This document shows, piece after piece, positions 18,401-27,945 of a stretch of DNA of 64,000 nucleotides. Source of the DNA: Rubrivivax albus (GTDB lineage Bacteria; Pseudomonadota; Gammaproteobacteria; Burkholderiales; Burkholderiaceae_C); assembly GCF_004016515.1 (NCBI RefSeq), contig NZ_SACT01000005.1, positions 248,001 through 312,000 of the forward strand, written 5' to 3'. A program made the position numbers and the translations under genes. How positions within the stretch are numbered: the first letter of the stretch is position 1; each line of letters begins with the position of its first letter. The notes below the pieces were generated by a model. The model saw nothing but the letters and a program-made list of their open reading frames with translations. It did not search any database and was not told where the DNA came from.

Positions 18401-19888
18401 TCAACCTTCCACGGCGGTCATGGCCGTCTTGAGGCGTCGCACGCCCCCCTCTATCGCTTCAGTGCTGAGCAGCGCATAGCCCATGACAAGTCCCGCGGGA
18501 CGCGGGATCGTTGGTCGTGACCGGGCACACGTGGGCAGGTACAGCGGTCCGACGGGATACACCCGCACCCCACGCTCACGTGCCGCCTGCACCAGCGCCG
18601 ACTCGGCGCTCGCCGGCAGCCCGGGAATCCACGCCAGGAGATGCAGGCCGCTGGCCGCGCCCTGGATCCGAACGCGATCCCCCATGTGCCATTCGAGCGC
18701 GTCGGTCAGTGCGCGCTGCCGGGCCTGTTGCAGCCGCCGCATGCGACGGACATGGCGGTCGTAGCTGCCGTCTTCCAGCAGCAGCGCCAACGCCCGTTGC
18801 GCGGCCGTGGCGGCGTGTCGATCGACCACGCGCTTGGCGGCCACGAAGATCTCCACCAGGCTCGGCGGCAGCACCATGTAGCCGAGCCGAAGTTGCGGCG
18901 ACAGCGTCTTGGAGAAGGTGCCGACGTGGATCACGCAGCCGCGATGGTCCAGCGACAGCAGGGTCTCCTCCGGCCGCACCGAGTAGCGGTACTCGCTGTC
19001 GTAGTCGTCTTCGATGATCCACGCATGCCTCGCGGCAGCCCAGGCCAGCAAGGCGCGTCGCCGGGCCACCGTCAGGAAGGACCCAAGCGGAAACTGATGG
19101 GTGGGAGTGACGTAGGCCACGCACGCAGGACCGAGCGCAGCGAGCGCGTCGGTTTGCAGTCCATGGTCGTCGACGTCGACACCGAGCAGCTTGGCTCCGC
19201 AGGCTTCGAACGCGTGGTGCGCCATCCGGTAGCCGGGGTTCTCCACGACCACACCATCTCCGGGATCGACCAGCAGCTTGGCGCACAGGTCCAGCGCCTG
19301 CTGCGAGCCGCTGACGATCATGAGCTGGTCGGCGCTGCAGGCCACGCCCTTGGTCCGGCTCAGATGCGTCTGCAGGGCGCGGCGCAGTCCGAGGTTGCCG
19401 CGTGGGTCCTCGTACTCCAGCCGATGCACGCGTTGCCGCTCGACCGTCCGAAGCGCCTTGAGCCAGGTCTGGGTCGGGAAGTCGCCACCGGCCAGCGGGC
19501 CGTAGACGAAGTCGATTTCTGCGGGCGCCGTCGGACCGGCATCACGGATGTGCATGGCCGCGATACGGCGGCCGACCGCTGACAGCCTCCCCGCCGGCCG
19601 ACCCGCGTCGCTGCGCTGCTTACGTCTGCCGGCCGTGCGATGAAGCGCGGCCGATGCGCCTGCGGCCACCCGGCTCGTGGCGCCGGGCCGCGTGTCGATA
19701 AAGCCATCGGCCGCCAGTTGCTCGTAGACCAGCGTCACAGTGCCGCGCGACAGGCCCCGCTCGGCCGCCATGGCGCGCGAAGACGGCAACGGCACGCCGG
19801 GCGCGTAGGTGCCGTCCGCGATGCGGGCTCGGATCTCCTCGTACAGCGCGCGGCTGAGTCCGCGTCGACGGTCAAGATCGGGGGGCAT
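18401..19888 (-). CDS. MocR/PdxR-type transcriptional regulator (GntR HTH fused to aminotransferase domain)
   Basis: A 495-aa regulator. A winged-helix GntR domain (about residues 12-80, RRGLSRALYEEIRARIADG) precedes a class-I aminotransferase-like domain. The PLP lysine is in GTFSKTLSPQLRLGY and the cofactor Asp in IIEDDYDSEYRYS. Such proteins sense PLP or an amino-acid adduct and usually control the adjacent divergent gene. Here that is the PaiB-like gene, 116 bp away. Start MPPDLDRRRGL at 19888 is preferred over 19966 because the GntR domain follows at once. Confidence 0.85.
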   Translation of the reverse strand: MPPDLDRRRGLSRALYEEIRARIADGTYAPGVPLPSSRAMAAERGLSRGTVTLVYEQLAADGFIDTRPGATSRVAAGASAALHRTAGRRKQRSDAGRPAGRLSAVGRRIAAMHIRDAGPTAPAEIDFVYGPLAGGDFPTQTWLKALRTVERQRVHRLEYEDPRGNLGLRRALQTHLSRTKGVACSADQLMIVSGSQQALDLCAKLLVDPGDGVVVENPGYRMAHHAFEACGAKLLGVDVDDHGLQTDALAALGPACVAYVTPTHQFPLGSFLTVARRRALLAWAAARHAWIIEDDYDSEYRYSVRPEETLLSLDHRGCVIHVGTFSKTLSPQLRLGYMVLPPSLVEIFVAAKRVVDRHAATAAQRALALLLEDGSYDRHVRRMRRLQQARQRALTDALEWHMGDRVRIQGAASGLHLLAWIPGLPASAESALVQAARERGVRVYPVGPLYLPTCARSRPTIPRPAGLVMGYALLSTEAIEGGVRRLKTAMTAVEG

Positions 19889-20004
19889 CAGAAAACTGGT
19901 CCAGCGAGATTGACGAGAACTGGCTATTTTCGCAAGGCCGGCTTCGGTGCACAGTGCGGGCGTCACGATGCAACAACCCAGTCGCTGAACCTGTCGGACC
20001 CGCC

Positions 20005-20640
20005 ATGTACCTTCCCAGCCAATTTGTCGAGCCTCGTATCGAAGAACTGCACCGCATCGTTCGCGAGAACTCGCTGGGCATGATGGTGCGCAACACGGGT
20101 ACCGGCATGGAAGCCGACCACCTGCCGTTCCTGCTCGACGCTGATCAAGGCGAGCACGGCACGTTGATTGCGCACGTCGCGCGCAACAACCCGGTCTGGC
20201 GCGAGATCGAGGACGGCGCCAAGGTCCTCGTCGTCTTCCGCGGCGTTCAAGGCTACATCTCGCCGAACTGGTACCCGGGCAAGCAGGAGACGCATCGCTT
20301 CGTGCCGACCTGGAACTACGAGGTGGTGCACGCGCACGGCACGATCCACATCCGCGACGACGAGAAGTTCGTCAGAGGCGTCGTCGCCCGGCTGACCCGC
20401 AAGCACGAGGCCGATCAGACCGTGCCGTGGAAGATGGGTGACGCACCCGCCGACTATCTCGCCATGCAACTTGGCAACATCGTCGGACTCGAGATCCGCC
20501 TCACCCGCCTGGAGGGCAAGCGCAAGCTGAACCAGCACCATCGGACAGAGGATCGTGAAGGCGCCATCCGGGGCCTGGAGTCGGTCGGCAAAACCGGCCT
20601 CGCGCAAGCCATGCGGGACACTGCCAAGCCGGACGCTTGA
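20005..20640 (+). CDS. PaiB-like FMN-binding protein
   Basis: A 211-aa protein of the PaiB/FMN-binding split-barrel family. The N-terminus is [20 protein letters not shown]. The barrel strands include [18 protein letters not shown] and [20 protein letters not shown], and [10 protein letters not shown] is family-typical. Members are called negative regulators, but the biochemical role is usually unknown. It is the first gene of a co-directional set facing the MocR gene, 12 bp before the ABM-domain gene, so it is probably the main MocR target. ATG 20005 is preferred over 19954 because the family N-terminus starts there. Confidence 0.85.
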   Translation: MYLPSQFVEPRIEELHRIVRENSLGMMVRNTGTGMEADHLPFLLDADQGEHGTLIAHVARNNPVWREIEDGAKVLVVFRGVQGYISPNWYPGKQETHRFVPTWNYEVVHAHGTIHIRDDEKFVRGVVARLTRKHEADQTVPWKMGDAPADYLAMQLGNIVGLEIRLTRLEGKRKLNQHHRTEDREGAIRGLESVGKTGLAQAMRDTAKPDA

Positions 20641-20652
20641 AAGGACCCACCG

Positions 20653-21003
20653 GTGTACAGCGCGACCTTCACCTTCGCCAAGGGCGACTACGACGACGAG
20701 TTCCATCGCCGCGACCAGGCGATCGCCGAGATCGCCAAGGCGATTCCCGGATATCTGGGCGAGGAAGCCTGGGAGAACCCGGCAACCGGACTGATCTCGA
20801 CCGTGTACTACTGGCAGACGCTGGAGGCCCTGCAGCAGCTCGTCGAGCATCCACAGCACCGCGCCGCCAAGAACCTGCAGAGCCGCTGGATCCGGGGTTA
20901 TCACATCACCATCGCGCAGGTGCTGCGAAGCTATGGCGATGGTGGCATTGCCCACCCTCTCGCCCACGCTTCAGGCCCGGCGTCGACCGCCGGGCAGGAC
21001 TGA
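20653..21003 (+). CDS. Antibiotic biosynthesis monooxygenase (ABM)-fold protein
   Basis: A 116-aa small ferredoxin-like-fold protein ([20 protein letters not shown], then [16 protein letters not shown] and [12 protein letters not shown]). It resembles ABM-domain proteins, which include heme-degrading and quinol monooxygenases and many of unknown role. The start is a GTG with AAAGGA upstream, 12 bp after the PaiB-like gene. No cofactor residues are diagnostic. The tail of about 18 residues ([16 protein letters not shown]) is low-complexity. Confidence 0.7.
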   Translation: MYSATFTFAKGDYDDEFHRRDQAIAEIAKAIPGYLGEEAWENPATGLISTVYYWQTLEALQQLVEHPQHRAAKNLQSRWIRGYHITIAQVLRSYGDGGIAHPLAHASGPASTAGQD

Positions 21004-21026
21004 ACGAGAAGGAAGGAGATGCGCCC

Positions 21027-21344
21027 ATGGCGTGGCTGTTGCTCATCATCGCGGGCCTGCTCGAAGTGGGCTGGGCCATCGGCTTGAAGTACACCGAGGG
21101 CTTCACGCGACTGTGGCCGAGCGTGTTCACGATCGGGGCCATGGTGCTCAGCGTCGCGCTGCTCGGCGTGGCGATGAAGACGCTGCCGGTCGGGACGTCG
21201 TACGCGGTGTGGGTCGGTGTAGGTGCCGTCGGCACGGCGATCCTCGGCATGGTGCTGTTCGCAGAGCCGGCCACGGCCGGGCGGCTGGCGAGCCTGGGCC
21301 TCATCGTCGCCGGCATCGTCGGACTGAAGTTGGCCAGCGCCTGA
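21027..21344 (+). CDS. sugE: SugE/Gdx-type small multidrug resistance transporter
   Basis: A 105-aa four-helix membrane protein of the SMR family. The first helix carries the essential Glu ([14 protein letters not shown]). The motif [20 protein letters not shown] in helix 3 is typical of the SugE/Gdx branch, which exports guanidinium ions and some quaternary ammonium compounds. AGGAAGGAG lies at 21010-21018. It works as an antiparallel dimer in the inner membrane. No guanidine riboswitch was recognised upstream. Confidence 0.88.
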   Translation: MAWLLLIIAGLLEVGWAIGLKYTEGFTRLWPSVFTIGAMVLSVALLGVAMKTLPVGTSYAVWVGVGAVGTAILGMVLFAEPATAGRLASLGLIVAGIVGLKLASA

Positions 21345-21384
21345 TGCATCCGTAAGTTTCAAGTCGCCGCCGAGAGAACAGAGC

Positions 21385-22506
21385 ATGAACCCACACCCCA
21401 CCCATCTTCACCCCAACTCCTGGCTCGTCACGGCCGGCCGCTCCTCGGAGCCTGGCGCGTCCCTGAACGTGCCGCTCGTGCCCGCGTCGAACTTCATCAT
21501 CGGCGGCAAGCGAGAGTATTCGCGCGACGATGGAACGCCGACCTGGGAAGCACTGGAAGAACTCGTCGGCGGCCTGGAGTCGGGGCGGGCGGTGGCCTTC
21601 GCCTCAGGCATGGCGGCCATTGCCGCCGTCTTCGACCAACTCCACGCCGGCGCGGCGGTGGTGCTGCCCGACGACTGCTACCAGGGTGTCGCCGGTCTGG
21701 TGGCGGCCGGCGCTGAACGCGGCCGCTGGTCGGTGCGGCGCGTCGCCCTTCACGACACGCCGGGATGGGTCGACGCTTGCCGCTCGGCCGACCTCGTCTG
21801 GCTGGAGTCGCCGTCGAACCCGCTGCTGGGTGTGGCGGATCTGGAGGCGATCTGCGCCGCGCCTCGCAAGCCGGGCGCTGTGGTGGCCGTCGACAACACG
21901 TTCGCCACGCCGCTGAATCAGCGACCGCTTGACTTTGGCGCGACGGTGTCGCTGCAGTCGGCGACCAAGTTCATCGGCGGACACTCCGACCTGCTCGCCG
22001 GCGTGGCGACGACAAGCGACGAAGCGTTCTGGCACGCACTGAAGAAGTCGCGCGAACTGAGAGGCGCGACGCCAGGCACGCTGGAGTCCTTCCTGGCGGT
22101 GCGCGGCGCACGGACGATGGCGCTGCGGCTGGAGCGGTCCCAGCAGTCGGCGATGGCGTTGGCCGAGCGACTGGCTGTGCACCCGGCGGTCGAGTTGGTC
22201 CGCTATCCGGGGCTGGAGTCACACCCAACCCATGCGACGGCGAGGCGTGTGCTCAAGGGCTACGGGACGATCATTTCGTTCGATGTCCGCGGGGGCGCTG
22301 CGGCAGCCGACGCCGTATGCCGACGCACGGGTCTGATTCGGCACGCGACCAGCTTGGGAGCTGTCGAGTCGACGATGGAACGACGAGCGGCGATCCCGGG
22401 TCAGGGTCATCTGCCGCCTTCGCTGCTGCGCCTCAGTGTCGGCATCGAGGATGCGGAGGATCTGTGGCGAGATCTCGATAGTGCCTTGGCCGCGTCGATG
22501 CCATGA
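21385..22506 (+). CDS. Cys/Met-metabolism PLP-dependent enzyme (cystathionine gamma-lyase/synthase-like)
   Basis: A 373-aa fold-type I PLP enzyme. The PLP lysine is in LQSATKFIGGHSDLLAG and the cofactor Asp in VVAVDNTFATPLNQ. The substrate loop is SLGAVESTMERRAAIPG. Family members cleave or form cystathionine or degrade methionine; the exact substrate cannot be told. It is 40 bp after sugE in the same direction and closes the MocR-facing cluster. Co-occurrence with a PLP-sensing regulator suggests amino-acid metabolism linked to export of a small cationic product (inference). Confidence 0.82.
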   Translation: MNPHPTHLHPNSWLVTAGRSSEPGASLNVPLVPASNFIIGGKREYSRDDGTPTWEALEELVGGLESGRAVAFASGMAAIAAVFDQLHAGAAVVLPDDCYQGVAGLVAAGAERGRWSVRRVALHDTPGWVDACRSADLVWLESPSNPLLGVADLEAICAAPRKPGAVVAVDNTFATPLNQRPLDFGATVSLQSATKFIGGHSDLLAGVATTSDEAFWHALKKSRELRGATPGTLESFLAVRGARTMALRLERSQQSAMALAERLAVHPAVELVRYPGLESHPTHATARRVLKGYGTIISFDVRGGAAAADAVCRRTGLIRHATSLGAVESTMERRAAIPGQGHLPPSLLRLSVGIEDAEDLWRDLDSALAASMP

Positions 22507-22577
22507 CAGCGCTGTTCATGGCTCGCAAATGCGACTCGCCAGCGGCAACGATCGGGGCGATGGGTCACTTGACGAAG

Positions 22578-22593
22578 GTCTGGTTCTCCAGAC
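22578..22593. terminator. Short hairpin after the PLP-enzyme gene
   Basis: GTCTGG-TTCT-CCAGAC, a perfect 6-bp stem with a 4-nt loop, between the convergent PLP-enzyme and SbcD-like genes. There is no T-run, so its role as a terminator is only suggested by position. Confidence 0.35.
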
Positions 22594-22677
22594 ACCAAGT
22601 GACTGCCTAGGGTCGTCAGCGGGTCAGGTTGGGCGCAGGCAAAGCGCCCACTTTCTGCAAACCAGCGGCCGCTTGCG

Positions 22678-24081
22678 CTAAGCAGCAGCTCCCGAACCTT
22701 CGTCGGGACGCGGCGCCAGGGCCTCCGCGACGATGTCCTCGGGTTCGGTCGTCGTCACCCGCTCCAGGCACTCCAGCAGCGGCGCCGCGTGGACGTCCGT
22801 CGCCGTGGCCCAGGCCCTGACCTTGTCGGTCAGGCTGACGAGCTGCGAGATGCCGGGCGCGCGGGTGCGCACCACGGGCACGATCCGCCCTTCGAGCCGG
22901 ACATCGGCGGCGCCGGACAGGGCATGCTCGATGGCACCGCGGTCCACCTCGTGCCGGTCCTCGTCGGCCACGGTCCATCGGACCCGCACGCTGACGCCGG
23001 CCAGTTCCTGCGCCCGAACCGCCTCTCGCAACTGGTCCAGGTCGGGCCGGCCTTCGAACACGATGTCCAGCGTCCGTCTCGCAGGAGTCGGTTCGAGGCG
23101 ACAGTCCACTCCATCCGGTCCGAGTTCCCACAGCAGGAACCCCTTGTCGCCCTGCTCACCGTGGTGGAAGCGACCGATCGACCCGGCGTAGGCGATGCAC
23201 TGGCGCCGGTCGCCCTCCCCTTGCATCCAGGCCTGGTGCCGATGGATGTGGCCGAGCAAGGTGGCCTGCGCGCCGGTGCTGAACAGCGCCCCGGTGGTGA
23301 ACTCGTGGTCGAACCCGGCCATCGGCACGCCGTGCTCGGTCACGCAGCCGAAGACCGTGCCATGCGACACCGCGAGCGTCGGCACGCCGGCAGCACGGGC
23401 TACGCCGTGGATGCCGGCGTAGCCCTGCAGCAGCCGGGCCAGGCGCTCGCCCTGGGCCTCAGCGGCAGCGGTGGCGCCGACCGCTGCCGCGACGGCCGCC
23501 TTGTTGATCGACGGGATGCAGGTGAACAGTGCCCTGGCGCCAGGCGGCACCTCCGCGAATCGTGGGCCTTCGGATGCGGTCCAAAGGTCGGCAGCAGACG
23601 CATCGGTCGCCGACAGGTCCCGAGACGATGCGCAGCCCATCAACGCCACCTGACCGATCCGGTCCGCGACGAAGACCCGATGGCGGCTTCCCAGCATCCT
23701 GAACACGGACAGCGTGCCGGGCGGCTCGTGCGACCACGTGCCCTGGAGCATCAGCACCGGGCAATGATCGGCCAGCCGCCGCACCTGCGCCAGCAGCCGC
23801 AACGCTGCGGGCGCATGCAGGTCCAGGGCGTGATCGGTGGCATCCCCGGAGATCACGGCAACGTCGACGGCGAGTTCGATGGCGCGGTCCACGGCCGCCG
23901 AGAAGCAGCGATCGGCCTCCTCCAGGTGGCGCGGCCCGTAGTGCAGGTCGGACAGATGCGCCACCCCCACGCGATGCGCCTGACGGGGCGAACCGTGCGC
24001 TCGCAGATGCCCATCCGGGATGCACGGCACCTCCGCACGGTGTGCACCGGTTCCGCCTGGCAGTCGTCCCGGCGCGCTCAC
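22678..24081 (-). CDS. SbcD/Mre11-like metallophosphoesterase
   Basis: A 467-aa calcineurin-type phosphoesterase, probably the nuclease partner of an SbcC-like ATPase. Metal-site motifs, in order, are DLHYGPRH (DxH), ISGDATDHALD (GDxxD), an atypical QGTWSHEPPG in place of GNHD, SHGTVFG and GHIHRHQA (GHxH). The start is GTG at 24081, overlapping the previous gene's stop by 4 bp (GTGA); the longer frame to 24492 shadows that gene. Its natural partner downstream would be the sbcC-like gene starting at 18196, from which it is now separated by 4.5 kb of unrelated genes. Confidence 0.78.
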   Translation of the reverse strand: MSAPGRLPGGTGAHRAEVPCIPDGHLRAHGSPRQAHRVGVAHLSDLHYGPRHLEEADRCFSAAVDRAIELAVDVAVISGDATDHALDLHAPAALRLLAQVRRLADHCPVLMLQGTWSHEPPGTLSVFRMLGSRHRVFVADRIGQVALMGCASSRDLSATDASAADLWTASEGPRFAEVPPGARALFTCIPSINKAAVAAAVGATAAAEAQGERLARLLQGYAGIHGVARAAGVPTLAVSHGTVFGCVTEHGVPMAGFDHEFTTGALFSTGAQATLLGHIHRHQAWMQGEGDRRQCIAYAGSIGRFHHGEQGDKGFLLWELGPDGVDCRLEPTPARRTLDIVFEGRPDLDQLREAVRAQELAGVSVRVRWTVADEDRHEVDRGAIEHALSGAADVRLEGRIVPVVRTRAPGISQLVSLTDKVRAWATATDVHAAPLLECLERVTTTEPEDIVAEALAPRPDEGSGAAA

Positions 24082-25391
24082 GATGCCACCTGCTGCAGTT
24101 CGGCGTTGACCTTGTCCGCGTAGCCCTTCGGATCGTTCCGGAAGCGCTCCAGCTCGCCGAAGGCCCGCTGCCGCCCCTGCGGATTGAGCTTCCACCCGGG
24201 ACCCCAGCGCGTGGCCGCATAGCTCATCCAGGTCTGCGCAGGCACGCCCATCGCGGCCAGCCGCCCGAGCACATGCTCCAGCGTGGGCGGCATGCCGTCT
24301 GCCGTGGAGTCGCTCGTAGCCACAGGTTCGTCGACGGACTCCGGCCCCTCCCCAGGCGTCGAGGAAGCGTCCTCCCGGTGCCCCTGGAGCACGCGGGCCG
24401 CAACATCGGCCTGCAGGAGCACGGTGTCCTGATCGTCCTGCTCCCGCATCAGCGTCGCCACGTCGACCGGCGCTTCCAGTTCGATGATCCACTGCGGCAC
24501 CCGGACAGGCCGCCCATGGTCATCGATGTGCGCCACCTCCATCAGCCGCTTGGTCAGGTAGAACGGCGTGCCCTGGCGGTCCAGGAATCCGGCGAGCCGG
24601 CCGCCCCGCAGGAACGCCACGGTCTCGAAGGTGCGGATCGCCGCATTCATCGCGTAGAAGCTGCGCGTGTGCAGCTCGAAGGCGCTGATCGAGCGGATGC
24701 CGGGGATGAAGAACAGGAAGCGTCCGGTGAGGTTGCACTGCCGCTGCTGGTACTCCGGGCAGGACTCCGGCTGGCACAGCCCGCCGTTGTCCTCGCGCGG
24801 AATCGCCTTGCGGCCGCCGAACAGCCGCACCGTGCGGCGCCCGGTCGCGTCCACCGGCACCGGCGCGTGCGTCATGCAGTGGCGCCATCGTCCGTCGGTC
24901 GAATACTCCGACCAGAAGCGCTTGTCCTGCGCACCCCAGGTGGCCAGTTCATGCGGCATCACGCTCTGCCAGCGATCGGTCGGGAACACCACCGGGAAGC
25001 GGTAGAGGCGCCGGCCCTCGCCGCGGTCCTCGCCATGGAGGCCGAGGATCTGTGTCGCCAGTTCGGGGTTCGGGAAGTCCTGGGTCCGCACGGTGAACCA
25101 CGGCACGTTGCGCGGAACGAGCGGGCTCTTGAGCTCAGGGCAGGCCTCGGCCAGCGCACGCTCGATCTGGTCGAACGACTGGCCCTGGTTCAGGCCCTGT
25201 TCGTAGATCGCCTGCGCACGCGGCACCTCGGCAGCCCGCCGCGTCAGGACCTTGATGCCCGCGCGGATCTTGCCGCCCGTGGGCAGGCGGGGCGTTCCGT
25301 TTGTACCGTTACCCAGCAGGGTCGGCAGAGCGGTGGGCCCGCCGTGCAGCACGACGGCGGGCCGGGGATCGGGGGATGGTGAAGAGGCCAT
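24078..25391 (-). CDS. Gp3/RDF-like protein of integrative elements
   Basis: A 437-aa soluble protein often annotated on mobile elements as hydrolase or metal-binding protein. It carries a treble cysteine motif (QPESCPEYQQRQCNLTG) followed by RFLFFIPGIRSISAFEL. This resembles the recombination-directionality-factor (Gp3-like) family known from serine-integrase phages. The C-terminal third is acidic and disordered before a short helical end. Upstream gene of an overlapping pair with the SbcD-like gene. A role in element recombination or replication is plausible but unproven; RecT/ssDNA-annealing-type function is an alternative. Confidence 0.55.
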   Translation of the reverse strand: MASSPSPDPRPAVVLHGGPTALPTLLGNGTNGTPRLPTGGKIRAGIKVLTRRAAEVPRAQAIYEQGLNQGQSFDQIERALAEACPELKSPLVPRNVPWFTVRTQDFPNPELATQILGLHGEDRGEGRRLYRFPVVFPTDRWQSVMPHELATWGAQDKRFWSEYSTDGRWRHCMTHAPVPVDATGRRTVRLFGGRKAIPREDNGGLCQPESCPEYQQRQCNLTGRFLFFIPGIRSISAFELHTRSFYAMNAAIRTFETVAFLRGGRLAGFLDRQGTPFYLTKRLMEVAHIDDHGRPVRVPQWIIELEAPVDVATLMREQDDQDTVLLQADVAARVLQGHREDASSTPGEGPESVDEPVATSDSTADGMPPTLEHVLGRLAAMGVPAQTWMSYAATRWGPGWKLNPQGRQRAFGELERFRNDPKGYADKVNAELQQVAS

Positions 25392-25600
25392 CGGCGTTCC
25401 TCGGTGGGCGTCGGGGGATTCCGACGAACCATCGTCCCGCCTCGGTCTCGGATTTCAACCTCGATTGCCGCTCCGACTGACACGACCCGCAGTCCTTCGC
25501 GCGGCAGCGATATGCACCTGCTTGCGCCCCGCGAGCGGCCCTTCTCGCTCGTCGGAGCGGTCATCGGATCGGTGGCTCGTGCCGTTCCGGCCCGGGTCCT

Positions 25601-27850
25601 TCACTCGGGTCGTTGGCGCAGCAGCCGCAGCCCGTTGACGACGACCAGCAGGCTCGCCCCCATGTCGGCAAACACCGCCATCCACATGGTCGCGCTGCCG
25701 AACACGGCCAGCACGAGGAACACCGCCTTGATGCCCAGCGCCAACGCGATGTTCTGCCAGAGCACCGCGTGGGTCGACCGGGAGAGTCGGACCGTCTCCG
25801 CGATGCGCCGCAGGTCGTCGTTCATCACCACGACGTCGGCCGCTTCCATCGCCGTGTCGGTGCCGGCGGCGCCCATCGCAACCCCGATGTCGGCCTGCGC
25901 CAGCGCCGGCGCGTCGTTGATGCCGTCGCCGGTCATCGCCGTCGGGCCCATCTCGCGCTGCAGCGCCTTGATCGCCTCGAGCTTGTGCTCCGGCAGCAGG
26001 TTGCCGCGCGCCTGCTCGATGCCGGCTTCGTGGGCGACGGCGCTGGCGGTGGCCTGGTTGTCACCGGTCAGCATCACCGGCGTGATGCCCAGCGCCCGCA
26101 GCGACGCCACGGCTTCGCGCGACGAGGGCTTGATGGTGTCGGCGACGGCGAACAGCGCGATGACCTGCTCGGGCGTGGCAAGCAGCGTGACCGTGCGGCC
26201 CGCCTCTTCGTGCCGCTTCAGCTGCGCCTCCAGCGCCGGGGAACACTGGCCGCGCTCCTCGATCAGCCGGTGGTTGCCCAGGACGTAGGTCACACCATCG
26301 ACCTCCGCCTGTACCCCGCGACCTGACTGTGCCGTGAAGTTCCAAGCCTCGACGCTGTTGGGCTTGAGCCCCGCCGCGATGGCCTTGGAGACCGGGTGGT
26401 CGGAGTGGCTGGCGAGCACGACCGCGATGTGCTCGGCCACTGCCGGATCCGTGCCGGCGTCCACCACGCTCCAGTCCACCAGCCGCGGCTTGCCCTCGGT
26501 GATGGTGCCGGTCTTGTCCAAGGCGATGGCCTTGAGCTTGCGGGCTTCCTCGAGGTAGATGCCGCCCTTGATGAGGATGCCGCGCCGCGCGGCGGCCGCG
26601 AGGCCGCTGACGATGGTCACCGGCGTGGAGATCACCAGCGCACACGGGCAGGCGATGACGAGCAGCACGAGCGTCTTGTAGACCGCCTGCAGCCAGGTCC
26701 AGCCAAGCATCCACGGGCCGAGCAGCGCCACCGCCAGCGCGATGACGAAGACGGCCGGCGTGTAGACGGCCGCGAATCGGTCGACGAAGCCCTGCGTCGG
26801 CGCGCGCGTGGCCTGGGCTTCCTCGACGGCATGGATGATCCGGGCGAGGGTCGAACTGGAGGCGGCTGCGGTGACCTCGAACTCGAAGGTGCCCGACTCG
26901 TTGATGGTCCCCGCGAAGACGGGATCGCCTGCGCCCTTGTCGACCGGGATGCTCTCGCCCGTCACCGGCGCCTGGTTGATGCTGGTCTGGCCGGAACGGA
27001 CAACGCCGTCCATCGGCACGCGCTCGCCCGGCTTCACCCGCAGCAGCGCACCCACGGCCACCTCGCCCACCGGCTGCGTGGCCCAGCTGCCGTCGGGCTG
27101 CCGGACCGAAGCCTCTTCGGGCGCCAGCGCGAGCAGACCCTTGATCGCGTTGCGCGCCCGGTCGACCGCACGCGCCTCGATGGCCTCGGCGATGGCGTAC
27201 AGCGCCATCACCATCGCGGCTTCGGGCCACTGGCCGATGACGAAGGCGCCCGTCACCGCCACCGTCATCAGCGCGTTGATGTTGAGCCGGCCGCGGCGCA
27301 GCGCCGCCAGACCCTTCTTGTAGACGTCGAAGCCGGCCAGCCAGATGGCGACGGCGGCCACGGCCAGGCCGGCGCCCCGCCACACCAGCGTCTCCGGCGC
27401 GAAGTAGCCGACGAGCTCGGCACCGATGGCCAGCAGCAGCGCGCCGGCGAGCCTGGGCCACGCACCTTGCTGATCGTCGTGGTCGTGGCCGCGGTGGTGG
27501 TCATGGCCCGGCGCATGCGCTTGCACTTCCGAAGCGCCTTGGACCGCCTGCGGGTCGAACCCGGCCCGTCGGATCGCTTCGAGCGCCTGCGGCATCACCG
27601 CCTCGTCGGCATCGATCGTCAGCTGACGCCGGCCCAGCTGGAACCGCAGGCCACGGATGCCTTGGATGGGTTCGAGCGCCCGTCGGATCTCGGATTCCTC
27701 GGCCGCGCAGTCCATGCTGGCGATGCGAAAGCTGCGCCCGCGCGGGGGCGAAGCGTCTCCCGGCACAGCAGGGGCTGATGTACAACAGGCGCCGCAACCG
27801 GCTTCGTTGCTGGCCACGGCAACGCCGTGCCCAGGGGATGTGTGGCTCAT
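25601..27850 (-). CDS. cadA: Zn/Cd/Pb-translocating P-type ATPase (CadA/ZntA type)
   Basis: A 749-aa P1B-ATPase that exports divalent soft metals from the cytoplasm. The N-terminus has an early Cys motif (GCGACC), an HMA domain with DCAAEESEIRR (typical of Zn/Cd/Pb pumps) and a His-rich linker (HDHHRGHDHDD). Further motifs are the CPC ion site (IACPCALVIST), phosphorylation site DKTGTITEGKP, ATP-binding HP motif (SDHPVSKAIA) and hinge [14 protein letters not shown]. Start MSHTSPGHG at 27850; the upstream 74 codons of the frame run through the promoter and were rejected. It is divergent from cadR and controlled by the operator at 27880-27910. Confidence 0.93.
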   Translation of the reverse strand: MSHTSPGHGVAVASNEAGCGACCTSAPAVPGDASPPRGRSFRIASMDCAAEESEIRRALEPIQGIRGLRFQLGRRQLTIDADEAVMPQALEAIRRAGFDPQAVQGASEVQAHAPGHDHHRGHDHDDQQGAWPRLAGALLLAIGAELVGYFAPETLVWRGAGLAVAAVAIWLAGFDVYKKGLAALRRGRLNINALMTVAVTGAFVIGQWPEAAMVMALYAIAEAIEARAVDRARNAIKGLLALAPEEASVRQPDGSWATQPVGEVAVGALLRVKPGERVPMDGVVRSGQTSINQAPVTGESIPVDKGAGDPVFAGTINESGTFEFEVTAAASSSTLARIIHAVEEAQATRAPTQGFVDRFAAVYTPAVFVIALAVALLGPWMLGWTWLQAVYKTLVLLVIACPCALVISTPVTIVSGLAAAARRGILIKGGIYLEEARKLKAIALDKTGTITEGKPRLVDWSVVDAGTDPAVAEHIAVVLASHSDHPVSKAIAAGLKPNSVEAWNFTAQSGRGVQAEVDGVTYVLGNHRLIEERGQCSPALEAQLKRHEEAGRTVTLLATPEQVIALFAVADTIKPSSREAVASLRALGITPVMLTGDNQATASAVAHEAGIEQARGNLLPEHKLEAIKALQREMGPTAMTGDGINDAPALAQADIGVAMGAAGTDTAMEAADVVVMNDDLRRIAETVRLSRSTHAVLWQNIALALGIKAVFLVLAVFGSATMWMAVFADMGASLLVVVNGLRLLRQRPE

Positions 27851-27879
27851 GACAGGTGTGGCCCTTGAACGATGCCTGC

Positions 27880-27910
27880 ATTTCAAACCCTGAAGCCGGT
27901 ATAGAGTCAA
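27880..27910 (-). promoter_or_regulatory. CadR/ZntR-type promoter for the Zn/Cd ATPase
   Basis: On the minus strand the -35 TTGACT (27910-27905), 19-bp spacer CTATACCGGCTTCAGGGTT and -10 TGAAAT (27885-27880). Spacing and sequence match MerR-family cadmium/zinc/lead promoters. The start codon is 30 bp further on. Confidence 0.85.
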
Positions 27911-27945
27911 GCTCCTGCGCTTGCGGAATCGGACGAGGGCTTGCC

